This document shows positions 37,427 through 49,101 of a stretch of DNA of 64,000 bases, piece after piece. The DNA comes from Gymnopilus junonius (lineage: Eukaryota; Basidiomycota; Agaricomycetes; Agaricales; Galerinaceae). The position numbers and the translations under genes were made by a program. The notes under the pieces were generated by a model. It saw nothing but the letters and a program-made list of their open reading frames with translations. It was not told where the DNA came from and searched no databases. Where the stretch lies: NCBI GenBank assembly GCA_015501075.1, contig JADNYJ010000014.1, positions 364,094 to 428,093 on the forward strand, given 5' to 3'. Position 1 is the stretch's first letter. Every line of letters begins with the position of its first letter.

Positions 37427-40371
37427 AACAAATATTGATTTTGTTCTTCAACAACTTGAAGATATCTGTATACTATGAGCCGTGCGATTATTTAAAGCTT
37501 CCATGGCCGGTTTATATTTGCGAGAGTGTCTGTTTCTAGTCGAGGATTACCGACCAGGAGATCGAGATGCTATAATAGGACGGCAGCATCTGTGAGCAGA
37601 TATGTCGGAGTCAAACACCTGCGAATCGGTGTGCTTTCATTATATCGTCAGATTTTGGTGTAATAAAAAAGAAAAGAGATAAGGGTGGGGTGCTGACGGG
37701 ATTCATATTATCTAAAGAGCTCATTGCTCTACTTTATTCGGCTGAATGTTGTCCAACACTTTCGTCCTTAGAGTAATCAGCTGCATGATAGCAATAGGAA
37801 GCCATAACCCTTTCTCCGCCAATGAAGTACATATCAGTACTCTAGACTTAGGCTATGGCCAGAGACACTCTAGCCAGCCGAATATCTCGTTCTAGAATCT
37901 GCACCTTCAAACGTCGGCCGGTCGTCCATAGCGTTCGTCAGCCTTCAGCTTCGTATTTCAAGGCACCAAGCTTCGGAACAATGCAGCTGTCCAGGTGGAA
38001 GAAGTCGCAAGATGGTTCTGAATGCTTCAGGGAGGAAGTATAAAAATTGAGAGGCTATCGGGTCAACGTTGAGCGGGCCAGGTGACGAGCGGCAAGGGAC
38101 AAGCGTTTGTCTCGGAGAGCAAAGACCAAAGAAAGATGCGAACGTCGGTGGTTCAGGCCTTCAAGTTCAAGTCTCAGGCTTGGCGCATGGGATGCGCTTT
38201 CACATTGATATCTGCAGCGTGCCGCGCTGCCACCTCGGCGGGTTGGTGCTTTGACCTCCACTGAGAATGGAGGCGTAGGACGTTTTGCCGACCGTCGGTC
38301 TGCTCAGGGTTGACAAGAATTGCGGAAACGATGTTCTGCGACCAGCTTGGGCCTGGGATTGAAGGAAGTATGTACGGTGAAATGATGAATATGTAGTTAT
38401 TAGGGTGTCATGTAGAAAAAAAAGAAGGTAGTAAATACGAAGCGATGTCACTTGTGTAGAGTAGTTGAAGCTCGGATAGGGCGAGTGGGATCCAATTGAC
38501 ACTGGCATTGGCAAGACAGCTGCTTCAGCGAATTGCGAATGTGTAGATCCTGTCAAGCTAGCCTTGGGGGGTCTTGGTCCCTGGAAACAGGTGCGACAGT
38601 CACCGTTCAAGACTGCAATTGAGCACTGAAAAAGGCGCCGAAACTCTCATGAAAACGATTAAGCGGCGCACTATTGGCTAGTGGCAGGATGCGACGATGC
38701 GCGTACATTCGTAGCGTGGGAACATCCCGCGAAGGCGCGCCAAGCGAGATCCAAACGCTCAGCCGAGATCATTTCCTATCAATTCTCGCCTCCGCCACTA
38801 GCGGCTCGGGAGGTTTACTCGGAGATAATGAAGATTTAATCAAGAAGTCAAATGGTTCAAACTTCAATTGAGTTTTAATTACTTTTTCATCATGCTATCA
38901 GGCCATTTTGACGACGGCGCGCGCGCGGCGTCGGCTAGATATTCGTAACCCCCAGGTCGGGAGTCGGGGAGATTTGTATGCATCGCGCCTCCGGCTTCTG
39001 GAGGGACCGGAAGCTGACATCTGGAGCAAGGTCCGAAAAGAAATAATATTTGAACGAAGACGGAAAATCAGAAATTCGAGCTCCAATTGTCATGACATTG
39101 GCGCTAAAAGAGGACAGCTGAGGAACAATTCGAAAAGAAGAGGATCTCCCGACGTTCACGATCATCTGTGTGTAGACCTGTGTAAATTGTAGTGCAGGCG
39201 AGGGAGTTCACTCGGTGTCCGTCGATTTTTTTAGACTTTTATCTGCCTCCATTACGACAAGAGCCTGGGGAAGCGTTGAAGTATTTTGACTAGTCGTGTG
39301 CATTTGACGGAGATATGTGGGTGCGATGAGAAATTGAAAAAGCTTTACAGAAGGCTCGGAGGTGACGACGGAGGAACAAACAGGAACAGCGAGAAGACAG
39401 ACAGATATTGCTAAGCGAGAACAGATTTTCCGGATGAGACAACGGGATCGAAAACAAGGAGTTTGACCAACAGGCAAAGAGTGAGACCTGGAGAGGGGAG
39501 CCATTGATATGGTACAAAGGCTCAATGAAGAGTCGAGCGCGACGTTGACGGAAGAGGCAATCTCTCTTGTCGCCGACGCCGGGGCGGGCTTTGTGTATGT
39601 AAACGATCGAAAATTAAATACGGGATTGTGTAAAGGCAAATGACGAAATGGCTCGATCAGCCGAGTGATAGGCCCTGTGATTGCGCCACATGAAACTGGA
39701 CGAATGAATTTGTGAAACAAACCCGACGTGATTTTGGAGCCGCCGTGTACCACTGTGGCCTATGGTTCAGGATAACTGGTGAGTGGGGATCGGGGAGGAG
39801 AGCAATGCGGGGGGATAAAATGTAGCCCACGACAGGTTGATAACGACATAGATCTAAAATGGGACATTGTTTGTTGGCCTGATGGAAGGAAGATGGATGT
39901 GGGTGTTCGGAAGAAAAGAACCGCATTCTTACTCTGGACGAGATGATTTTTTGACCATCAATCTCACACGTGCTTCCCTCTTCTCATCCTCCCCTCTCTC
40001 CCTTTTTTCTTTCGTCTCCGTAATCCTTACTCACAGTCCTCTCCTTCCCTTTTCTTTACTGTGCCATTTTGTGCTTTTTATTTTAGTCCCCCCTGATTTA
40101 CACCTCCGATCACATCGAGGCTCTACATTACTGCACCAGTGACAAGTGTAGTTATCTTTGGTTCAGCCTTCAACCCAATCGCATCACCGAGAAGCCGGGA
40201 TATCCCCCACGAGCACGAGCGTATTCGCTGTCACTTGTTCTTCTCAACCCAGAGCAGCGCCAGCGCCTTGCTGTCACTCGTTCTGTCTCACTCTCCCGAC
40301 GCCATTAGCACAAGATCGACGGTTTCATCAGCATCGTTTCCCCCAACACCCCCTTGTAAACTGTAACCGTC
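37427..40371. other. long gene-poor region upstream of G-alpha
   Basis: Nearly 3 kb without a supportable gene. Several frames exist on both strands (for example 38200-38610 - and 39208-39753 -), but they start at non-ATG codons, overlap one another and show no family match. A GCGCGCGCG run lies near 38918-38930. From about 39960 the sequence is strongly CT-rich, as in leaders of highly regulated fungal genes, and probably forms the G-alpha promoter and 5' UTR. Confidence 0.4.
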
Positions 40372-42539
40372 ATGGGCGCATGCGTATCGTCTCCCACTGG
40401 ACCAGAAATTAGCGAGCATGATAAGGAACTGCACAGGGAAGCAGAGAAACAACTTAAGGAAGTGCGTGATTTTCTTCTATTCAGCTTGTGTTCCCCACAT
40501 TAATTGCTGCTTCGTTCTCCAGGCCAAGGCCAAATTGGCAAACCAAGTCAAGGTAATGAATTCGAAAGCTTCAAGACAACGGCCGCTCAACTCACACTCG
40601 CCCTACTCTGCAGGTTCTCCTTCTAGGATCAGGCGATTCGGGAAAATCAACCGTCCTCAAGGTGAATAAACGTTGTCTTCAATCTAATCATTACCGTCCT
40701 AACACCTCCTTCCCTACAGCAAATGCGTCTGATCCACAAAGTCCCCTTCTCACCTGTCGAGATTGAGCACTACCGCCAACTTGTATTTGATAATCTCACA
40801 CGTGGTCTTCGATATCTACTGGACGCTATGGAAGACATGGAACTCAAAGTATCGGAAGCCAACCAAGAACACTTAGAACTGATCGACGGCGTCAGGGACA
40901 TAAGGGACGGGGAGCCGTTTCCAATGACTTACTTCGAGCCTCTCAAGTCGTTATGGGCTGATGAGAACGTGCAGAAGGCTTGGAGTAGGGGAAATGAGGC
41001 GGCCTTACCGGAGAAGTTCGTTCAAATTCATTTCATCAGATTAAATTCCATCACAAGGATTGCCCTGTGAATCTGACTTTTTGCATCTTCTTTTTGTATT
41101 ATAGTCTATCATACTTCTACTCTGACCTCGACCGCCTATTCGATCCCGTGTATCAACCAACGGAACAGGACATCATTCGATGTCGAGCGCGGACGATTGG
41201 GATCACGGAGACGACATTCCAATTAAGGGAGCATGAAATGTTGATGGTGGATGTGGGAGGTCAGAAGAGCGAGCGGAGGAAATGGATTCATTGTTTCCAG
41301 GACGTGACGAGTATACTGTTTTTGGTGAGCTTGAGTGGGTATGATCAGTGCTTAGTGGAGGATAAGGACGCGGTATGTCATCTCATCTCAACTCACTTCA
41401 TTTCGCTGGTATTGACGCATTGCTTTCATCTCAGAATCAAATGCAAGACGCAATGACCATCTGGGATTCGATATGTCATTCACAGTGGTTCAAGCAAACA
41501 TCAATCGTAAGCCGTCCTTTTTTTTCCCTTTACCCTTCTTTCTTTTCTTTCTTTATGGCAAATTCACACCTGTTACTTGGTTTTAGATCCTATTCTTAAA
41601 CAAGAACGACCTCTTCGAGAAGAAGGTTCCCACATCTGATATCAAGAACTTCTTCCCTGTACGTGTTATTCTCCCCTTTTCTCCCGCGCTTTCCTTCTCG
41701 TGAAGACTGGTACTGACAATCGCTGTTCTTCATAGGATTACGATGGCGAGCCAGGTGATATTCGTGCGGGAAGAGATTATTTCAAGCGGAGGTTTGCGAG
41801 GCTTGCGCAGAAGGCGGGTAGGTCCAAGGAGAGAGAAATCTATATTCAGTAAGAGTTATTTCTTGTTCATCTTTTTCTTTCGTGATGTTCTTTTTTTCTT
41901 TTTCTTTTTCTTGCATGTGCTGTGTCCAACTTGTGCTGATGTCATTTCTCTTTCCCTCCCCTCTTTACTTTTTTTACGCCATTTACTTCCGCGCCCGCCG
42001 TCGTGCCCTGCCTGTCCGCCATACTTGTGCTCGTTTCGCCCTCACCACTATCATCAATATCAAACGTCGTATCTAAAAGTATAACGACAGCGACTGATAC
42101 GGCGATGCTTCGGGTAGTCATGGCCGCAGTTGAAGGTACACTGTTTTCTCTCTCCGAATTCAGAATATGACTGACTGTTGCATTGCTGCCTTTTCTTTTT
42201 CGTTCAATTTTTCTCTCTTCCGCATGATAGAGTGAGTACCTTCATTTCATTAATCATCTTCTATCCACTTTTGCTTTCTTTGTTCTTGTGATCGTTTTCA
42301 TTTTCATTATCATCCTTCCTTCTTGGCGACCCGTGCTTTAAACTTTATCTTTTTAATTTCGCTTCGTCGCCTGGTCCCCCCTGACGGGGAGGAACGAAAT
42401 GGTTTTCCTGGTTTGGATTGGATTACGTATCGACAACCTCGTTTTTCCACGATCTCGACTCATTCAACTATTTTTTTTTCTGGTTGCTTCTTGTAGCATC
42501 ACCCTCCGTTCGAGCTTGTCGACAGCGGCGTTGATTTGA
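40372..42539 (+). CDS. heterotrimeric G-protein alpha subunit
   Basis: A membrane-anchored GTPase that relays receptor signals. MGACVSS has the Gly2 and Cys4 sites for myristate and palmitate. G1 is LLLGSGDSGKST (the usual Glu is Asp). The linker before switch I is CRARTIGITETTF, with Arg and Thr at the key places. G3 is DVGGQKSERRKW with the catalytic Gln, G4 is LNKNDLF and G5 is TTATDT. Exons: 40372-40461, 40523-40552, 40614-40661, 40720-41015, 41105-41372, 41435-41506, 41587-41658, 41736-41848, 42080-42135, 42231 (one base) and 42497-42539. The total is 1089 nt, 362 aa, the normal family size. The last helix VMAAVEDITLRSSLSTAALI matches the alpha5 helix in length and pattern only if the single base at 42231 is counted as an exon. 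Which Gpa group it belongs to is not clear. Confidence 0.9.
42231..42231 (+). other. putative single-nucleotide micro-exon of the G-alpha gene
   Basis: The upstream exon ends GAAG at 42135, leaving one codon base (G). The final exon starts with C at 42497. To keep the alpha5-helix frame, one base is needed between them. Exactly one A at 42231 is framed by an acceptor (GCATGATAG, 42222-42230) and a strong donor (GTGAGTACC, 42232-42240), giving GAC (Asp) as in VED. The flanking introns are 95 and 265 nt. Confidence 0.7.
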
Positions 42540-45500
42540 AGAAGATTTTTATTTATTTATTTTCTCATTTCATCTACAAATAGGCTTTTCATACACTACT
42601 ACTTCTTTTCAATTCTTGGCTCATTGGTTCGTTTGGCTCTCTCGCTTGTATTACTATCCCTGCATTATCGCTTTCTTCTTGCATTTTTCCAGTTTTCTAT
42701 CTTCTGCTTTCGGCTTTTTCTTCTCTGTTTGGATATTTAATTTGGTTCTTCCTTTTTTGATTTAACCGGATCTTATGAACCTGAACTCATCGCAACCTCT
42801 TTTTTTTGTGCTTCACCTGTCTCTCTTGCCCACCCCTTTTTTAACCCTGCATGAAATTATGGAAAATCAATATTCAATATTGTCGTCCATCGTCAACGCA
42901 ATCAAAATTCTCACCAATAACCACTGAACAACAAATAACGGATCAACCCTGACGAAATTGGAACCGACATCACGACCCCGACCATGACCCTACCACTAAA
43001 TCCTACCCTACCCCCGTCATAACCCAATCTAATGGCGATCCCGGCGGCTTCTCTATGCATCTACCCTCCGATGCGGATACGGACACGCCATACCATATAC
43101 AACAACAATAATAATCACTAATTTAAAATGAAATCGCTGCATCATCCTAATCACCTCCATCAATCTCAATATCAATACAACCTCCGGTGGAACTGGAACT
43201 CGTGCAACACGGACACTACACTCTTCTTTCAACCCGGGAACCCAACCTTACCGCGCGGAACTCAAACTCTAAAAAACGAAATCGTTCGTTCGTTTTTGGG
43301 ATGGCATGCGTGCTTCGATTTCACTGGGATCGTATTTTTACGCTTATGGACAAACAGTGCCATTGTGAGCAAGAATGTACGTTCGATTTGCGTGTGATCC
43401 TAAACTTATATTTATCGCATTGTATGACTAATTCCCCTTCCTTCTTTTCCTTTCATCCCTTGGTTGAATGCAACAATTAGATCCGGACCATTATGTTGTG
43501 AGGAAGTCCCATCTTCAAACCTAATCAAAGTCGACCACCGTTTCCCCCACCGTCCGACAACGCCCATTGTATTCGTGTTTTTTTTTTTTGATAATTTATT
43601 ACATACCGGCTCCCCTATCCCCCGACTCTCCTTTCGTTTTGGTTTCTGGTTCCCTCTTCGGCTCCGACTTGTCTCTCTCTCGCTCTCTCTCGTTATTGTT
43701 GTAGTTTCTTCTTCGGATCTTGGATGCATCGATTCTTTATTTGGTACGTATGGTGCTTTGCTTACCCTCTATGATTATTTGAACGCGAAGCTGACGGTGC
43801 TCATCCTTCCCTCTTTTTTTTCCAGCTGCGCGAACAAAAAATTCAAACCCTAATATATTCCCTTTCTCCTCTTCCGGAAACTCTCCAAAACTCTCGCCGT
43901 CCTCTCGACCCTTCAACGACCATGCACCTCGTTTTAGGTCAGAGTTACCTGAACGGTTAATCAGATCTGTCAAGATTTCAATTTTGTCGTGTACCTCCGC
44001 TCCCGTATTCTTACTCGCTCCAGATCCGACTTCGACCGGGTTTCCCTCCCTCATGCTGCACAAACGCAAATCACCTCGAGGTTTCCAAATTCCTTCCACC
44101 TTCGCTTTTCCCCCAACATCCGGACCACCATTGGTTGTGCACTGTCTAGTCGCTTTCACCCTTTTTTTGATGGCTATCAGCATGCTTCTGATTGGAAGAC
44201 ACGAGCGCTTAGGGTAACCCACGACCTTGCTCTATTAGCAGACGGTCTTGTAAGCTGCTGCGGTCAGGTTTTTACGACGAGGAATGCGTTACGAACGGCC
44301 CCGTAAAGATCGACCTTTCTGACCAGCCGCGCTCATAGGTGGACATCCTTTTATATGAGGTTTCTTGACAGAGGGTGGAATGAGTGGCTCGGGGCGTACC
44401 GCTTATCCCACCCTTATTTTATTTGTCTATGCGATGGAAAGGAGAGATCCTTGGTAGATTGTTGAAACCCGGCGACGACGGATGTCTACGTACGGTAAAC
44501 GGCGCCTTACTTGCAGTGCGTCAGGCGCGCAATGCTAAAGATACGAGTATTTGGGATCCGGGAGCAGCGGTATATTTGCTCAGGATTTCTCCTTATGCCC
44601 ACCTCTCGACTCGAACCTTTTAGCTCCACTATCATTACTTTGGAAGGCCGTTTATTCAGCATCGTCCATATGTCGAAAATAGGTTCCAGCCAGTGCCCGG
44701 ATGACTGACTGACTGTGGGATTTCAGGTGCTCCTTGTGACCCAACACATGGGACTTCAAGGTTGCTCAATATCCAACATTCCCCCCGCGCAATGTCCCAA
44801 CTGTCCGCCACCTCAATCCCACCTGTCGAAGACTAAATGCCTCGATCAAATCATACTTCTATCTCTAGTTCCTTTTTTCTCACTCACTTCCACGAAGTCG
44901 TATACTTTTTATGCTTCATTTCTTTCATTTCTTGATCTGGTAGATTCCTAGTCCTTATCTCTCTTTCCTCCCGTCGACAATATATCCCCCCAAAACGACA
45001 TGCTGGGCGCCCTTTTTGATCCTGTTTTCTATTTTTACTAACCTTATCAACCATGCTTCATGCCTTTGAATGTCGTCATCCTCTCTTTTCTCATAACAAA
45101 ATTCCTCCTTTTCTCCCGTATGTAGGCATCCGGATTCCTCTCGCAAGCATCTGTCCTAATAACATATACACATACGTTGTATGTCGATTTTACTCCCTCA
45201 TCATCTTGTTGTCTGTTGTATTCCCTCATCCCTCCTGAACATTGTCTGTGTCCCATGCGCTATGTATGTAGGTCCGCGTATACCGGTACCTTGTACTCTG
45301 TACCCTCGTCAGTTTTGGATTTCTTCCTCTGCCTCCATGTCCTCTACACCTTTTGAGAATTTCGGGCCTGAAATTGGCATGAGCAATGGATGGATGGATG
45401 TATTGTGTTCGCGATCTAGTCGGATGCGTCCCTTAGGATTGGACAGTACTTCGAGAGTGGAATCAATTTGGAAACGATACGGGCTGCCTTGTCGAAGTGC

Positions 45501-45702
45501 GGCGGTTTTGTCTGAATGGTTCAAGATGTTACCCAAGCCTCCATGGGGCGGTCTAGGCAATTCAACAAAGGAAACCTTTGGCTGATGGTATGGAGGCCCG
45601 CCTTAATTAGTGAGCTCGGGACCGGGAGTGAAGGTGAAGTTTTGCAGGGCTACGTGCGCTGATTATGTAGCATTTCTTGCTCTGATTTCATGAAGAACCA
45701 CC
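42540..45702. other. gene-poor, pyrimidine-rich region
   Basis: About 3.1 kb downstream of the G-alpha stop. The plus strand is rich in C and T, with many poly(T) runs and few purine-rich stretches, so most frames on either strand are composition artefacts. The longest (43737-44222 -, 161 codons; 45181-45585 +, 134 codons) lack plausible starts or family matches. A minus-strand frame of about 96 codons (45309 to about 45600, with LPRPPHGGLGNILNHSDKTA) looks more protein-like and may be a fragment of a decayed gene next to the WDR59 duplicate. It could also hold a non-coding transcript. Confidence 0.35.
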
Positions 45703-45913
45703 GTTGGGCAGTACCCTATAATTCCTTCTGGAGAAATGCGGAGTGAGCCGACTTGGTGCACCTCCGTCTGGATAGTGGGCACCAGAATCTTCTTTTAGAG
45801 TGGGTGCTAGTGTCGCTTATGCTGAGGGTAGCCTTGAGGAGCCCCAACCGCTTGTGGTACATCTGTCACTTCAACAACAGTTCCCCATAAGCATATAGGT
45901 TGAGCTTGAACTG
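45703..45913 (-). pseudogene. decayed duplicate of a WDR59 exon fragment
   Basis: About 210 bp align base for base, with scattered differences, to 49450-49672 inside the WDR59 gene, in the same orientation. A 29-base stretch that begins ACTTGGTGCACCTCCG is identical between the two. The duplicate contains a stop and frameshifts relative to the parental reading (parental FKLNVYAYAELLFRWQMHQR; here FKLNLYAYGELLLK then stop). Homology ends sharply at about 45913, four bases before the stop codon of the next gene. Confidence 0.8.
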
Positions 45914-45916
45914 AAA

Positions 45917-47069
45917 TCATTTCTTTGGAGGAACGGGAGCAGGGGGAACATAGCTGTTAGAATACTTGCAAGTACGACTGCCGCAATCTTTGATCCTTCG
46001 ATGCTCGCCCTTAACAGTACCCCAAACACACTGAGAGACTGGAACACCGTTATTGAGAGGGGATGTCAAAATATCCCCGTGGATGTAGCAGTTGGAATGA
46101 ATTTGGGAGTTCTGGGGACGTATTTTAGAATTGGACAGGGAAAAATAAAATCTGAATACTTACTTCTGTGGTCATCGTGAATGAAGTTAAGTAGGCGAGG
46201 AGCTTTCTTTGAAAGTCGGATTCCCTTGTAAGTGGTGGTGGGGGAAGCCTGGAGATGAAAGGCGAAATTCATTGGCATTTTATGCTCTCGAGGAAGCACC
46301 GCCTCTAAACTAAGTCAGATAAGACCTTCGGATCCCACTCGGGCGCTCCTGGACCTGCGAGTGATTGGAGATTCAATAGACACCGTCGTATATCCTATGG
46401 TGGACTGACCGCAGAAAGAATACAGTCACTCCAAAATCGATCTGGAATATTTACACGAGTAACTCTTAGTGTCCATGTGAAAGATAACCATCTGTGGGGG
46501 ACAATGGTAGGTGCTTGTGGGCGTGATCAAAAATGCAATGGCTCCTATCTATTTCGCATATCAGTGAGTCACTACTCGTGGAAGCAGGACCTCATTCTTC
46601 CTACCGAGCCTTTTAGACTGAAAGGGAAATGGAAAGTTAACTGATATACAGTACGCAGAACCCTCATATAAAACCTAAAAGGCAGCTGGCTATGGGGGTT
46701 TGATGGTTTGACTTGCGTCCATTCTATTTTTGGACGTTCAATGCTGTGTCCATCGTCTTTGTATGTATCTGCCTCATGGAAATCCGTTATTTGAATTCTC
46801 CTTCTGGAACGATTTAAACCCAGGCGCCCCGAGTAAGAGCGCCTAGATGAGCTATCATTGGAAATGTGAGTACCAGATTTTTGGCGCAGATTGACGCCTC
46901 GGTAAGGTATAGGACATAAATGTTCCCGAGTCAAGAAGCTCATAGGGTGGTCCAAGATATTCTTTCTGAAACCCAGAACATTCAGTTTGATCTCGGATAG
47001 TCGGACTCGGCAAATTCCTTGACCTGAGATATCGATGGCAATTATTCCATTGCTATTAGTGGTCTCCAT
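45917..47069 (-). CDS. hypothetical protein, possibly decayed
   Basis: I do not recognise a family. The first exon from ATG 47069 gives METTNSNGIIAIDISGQGIC, then a basic stretch (RSYSGRLGLNRSRRRIQITD), open to about 46640. A middle exon near 46440-46510 reads LSFTWTLRVTRVNIPDRFWS with a good GTCAGT donor. An exon near 46150-46310 reads AVLPREHKMPMNFAFHLQAS and ends at HDDHR with a GTAAGT donor. The last exon (46111-45917) encodes SQIHSNCYIHGDILTSPLNN and ends VPPAPVPPKK, with several Cys. The join near 46310-46325 (DPKVLSDLV then AVLPREHK) is not in frame as I read it, so there may be a frameshift or a missed exon. Splice signals suggest a once-real gene; status is uncertain. Confidence 0.45.
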
Positions 47070-47654
47070 TGCGCCACCCACAGGTCTCAGTATTTTCTCC
47101 CAATGGATTACAGAGTCAGACTCATAACGATAATTACTTTATTTACAGTCATCGAAATTATTCCTGGATATCAGCATACTTGTGGCTTTGAAAGGACAAT
47201 AATATTTTCCTTCCTATTTTTGTCACTGGCTGTTCAGCTCTTCAGCTCCGTAGACCAATCAAATTAGTAGTGAGCTTTTCGACCTACTTAGGAGGGGTTA
47301 TTCATGCAGTCGCTTAAGAGTGCCTGCGTGTGATGCCTAACTATCTTGAGCATGGTTATGTTCGGTCTTCCACTATCTACGATGCCGCATGGTAGGCAAC
47401 GTGAATTAAGGGCTATCGCTATCCAAGAAACCTGAAGCCTGGACCACCTCAATAGTGCATAATTAAACTACTTACTATGAGACGCTTGTAACATTTGCTG
47501 GGCAATAGTTTTTTCTGCTCAGTATATACCGGACATCAACCTTGTTGAAAATGAAAGTACACGAAAGCGCAAGAAAGCGCAGCACAAAAACAAGATAGTG
47601 AAATAACGACCTAATGATTAGTACCTGCGTAGGTACACTTGACTGCACAGCGTT

Positions 47655-48755
47655 TCAGAGCCCAAATGGTTCCACATTCTCACCATTATACTCGCCTCGA
47701 ATGAACTGAACAATCAGGTCCAGGCCATATTCGTCGTTCTCAACCTGAGCTATTGTTGGATTTGTCGACCATCCAGGTGTTCCACCACGCGATTCTGCTC
47801 CTACATGGGTGCAAGAATCAAAATCAATGATGACAGCATGTCCCTCGTCGTTCAACATGATGTTATGAGGATTAATATCATCATGGACAAGTCCAAGACC
47901 ATGGAGGAAGGTTAATCCAGACATGACCCCCGAGATTACGGTGTCGGGATCGAAAGGAGAACGCCTAGAGAAAGGTAACATATAAATATTCGCGCAAAAG
48001 TGTGAAATGACTAGGCCTGCTTACTGGTCAGGAGGAACTTGACCTCTGATAAGTTCATTCAATGTACATCGGTACTTGCTCAGGCAGATACCTACCATAT
48101 AGTCTTCTTCGCGAATGCAACCATGATATTCAACTATGTTCGGGTGGGGGTTTGTCGACAGAGCTTCTAGGACGTCGATCTCGGCATCGATAAGTCTAAT
48201 TCCAGCCTCTCCATTCAGGCACTGGCAGTAAGCCATTTTCGTGTAGATATTGGAGGCCAAAGGTCTTTGCATTTCCGTGATGTTCTCCCGCCAAGAAGGG
48301 TAAACCTTTTCTTTTGGAAAAAGTGTTCCCTGCGCTTCGAAGAGTGCATGGTCATCGAATTGTTTTAATCGATGATGAGAGGAGTAGGTAACAAAGACCT
48401 GGGAGTTCTCAGTCCAGACAACCTCGAGCTTAGAAAATCCATCGTCGTTAAACGATTCCGATATTGAGACAATCTGCCGTGCTTTGGTTGGGTTAGTGGA
48501 CGAAACCACGGCGAAGATCATTTTGCTGGCACTGATGACTCGGTTCAACTTCACGATGAGATGTTGCTTGTGGGCACGGCAACTACAGCCAAACAACACG
48601 ATCTGATGTTCCCCAAAAATTAACAATTCAACCTCAGGCTTGAATAAAAATCCGTGTACCTTTCTGACAGTATGTAAAATAGAAAGGATACGTCTATGAT
48701 GCAGAAGAGAACAATTAGCTGGGTCACGGCCACCTTTGATGTTTGATGTCACCAC
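47655..48755 (-). CDS. atypical protein-kinase-like gene, 5' end unclear
   Basis: Two exons (48755-48025 and 47964-47655) join in frame through a GTAAGC intron. The second half has a kinase C-lobe design: NPHPNIVEYHGC, then VHDDINPHNIML in place of HRDLKPxN (catalytic Asp and Asn kept) and VIIDFDSCTHVG in place of DFG, followed by GGTPGW as activation-segment end. Such HxDxNPxN/DFD kinases are frequent in expanded basidiomycete families. The N-terminal 150 or so residues are not kinase-like, and no glycine-rich loop is visible. The open frame has no ATG near its start (a GTG lies at 48755), so a 5' exon is missing or the gene is truncated. A broken paralogue lies at 58190-58960. Confidence 0.6.
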
Positions 48756-48875
48756 TGTAGTACTAGTATTCTTTAAGTTCTGGACTACATGGACTTGTAG
48801 TCTCGACTCTCAGCGCAATACAACGAATTAGATTATAGCCCTCCTTCCATTCCTTACACGCCAGGGGTTTACTTA

Positions 48876-48975
48876 TATAAAGGGCCTTTAAATTTGAACA
48901 AAAGCTTTGAAATCCTGATTCTGCTGCGAGATTCCTTTGCATTTGAAATTTAAAGACCCTTTAAATTTATTTATA
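48876..48975. repeat. AT-rich imperfect inverted repeat
   Basis: The left arm AAAGGGCCTTTAAATTTGAA (48880-48899) is matched by its near reverse complement on the right (GAAATTTAAAGACCCTTTAA, 48945-48964). About 45 nt lie between the arms, and flanking TATAAA/TTTATA extend the symmetry. A third partial copy (ATAAAGGGCC) follows at 48981. It could be a remnant of a miniature inverted-repeat element or a hairpin-forming end of a 3' region. Confidence 0.55.
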
Positions 48976-49101
48976 GAAATATAAAGGGCCTGTTTATTTC
49001 AACTGCGAAGAAATTCCACAGCTGTCTCCATACTTGAAATCTTTTATTCAGATTTAAATGTCCTTTGTATCACTAAGCTTCCGGTGTGTTAACATTCCCA
49101 A

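Noticed and set aside
38200..38610. 136-codon minus-strand frame
   Set aside because: TTG start, no domain, overlaps other chance frames.
39208..39753. 181-codon minus-strand frame
   Set aside because: Starts at GTG, Ser/Thr-rich by composition, and lies in the G-alpha upstream region. Likely chance.
42136..42164. 29-nt intron GTACAC...TTCAG in G-alpha as an alternative to the micro-exon
   Set aside because: Too short for a fungal spliceosomal intron, and it leads to a stop after four codons without the alpha5 helix.
43737..44222. 161-codon minus-strand frame
   Set aside because: It is the purine-rich complement of a CT-rich stretch, which suppresses stops. No domain was recognised.
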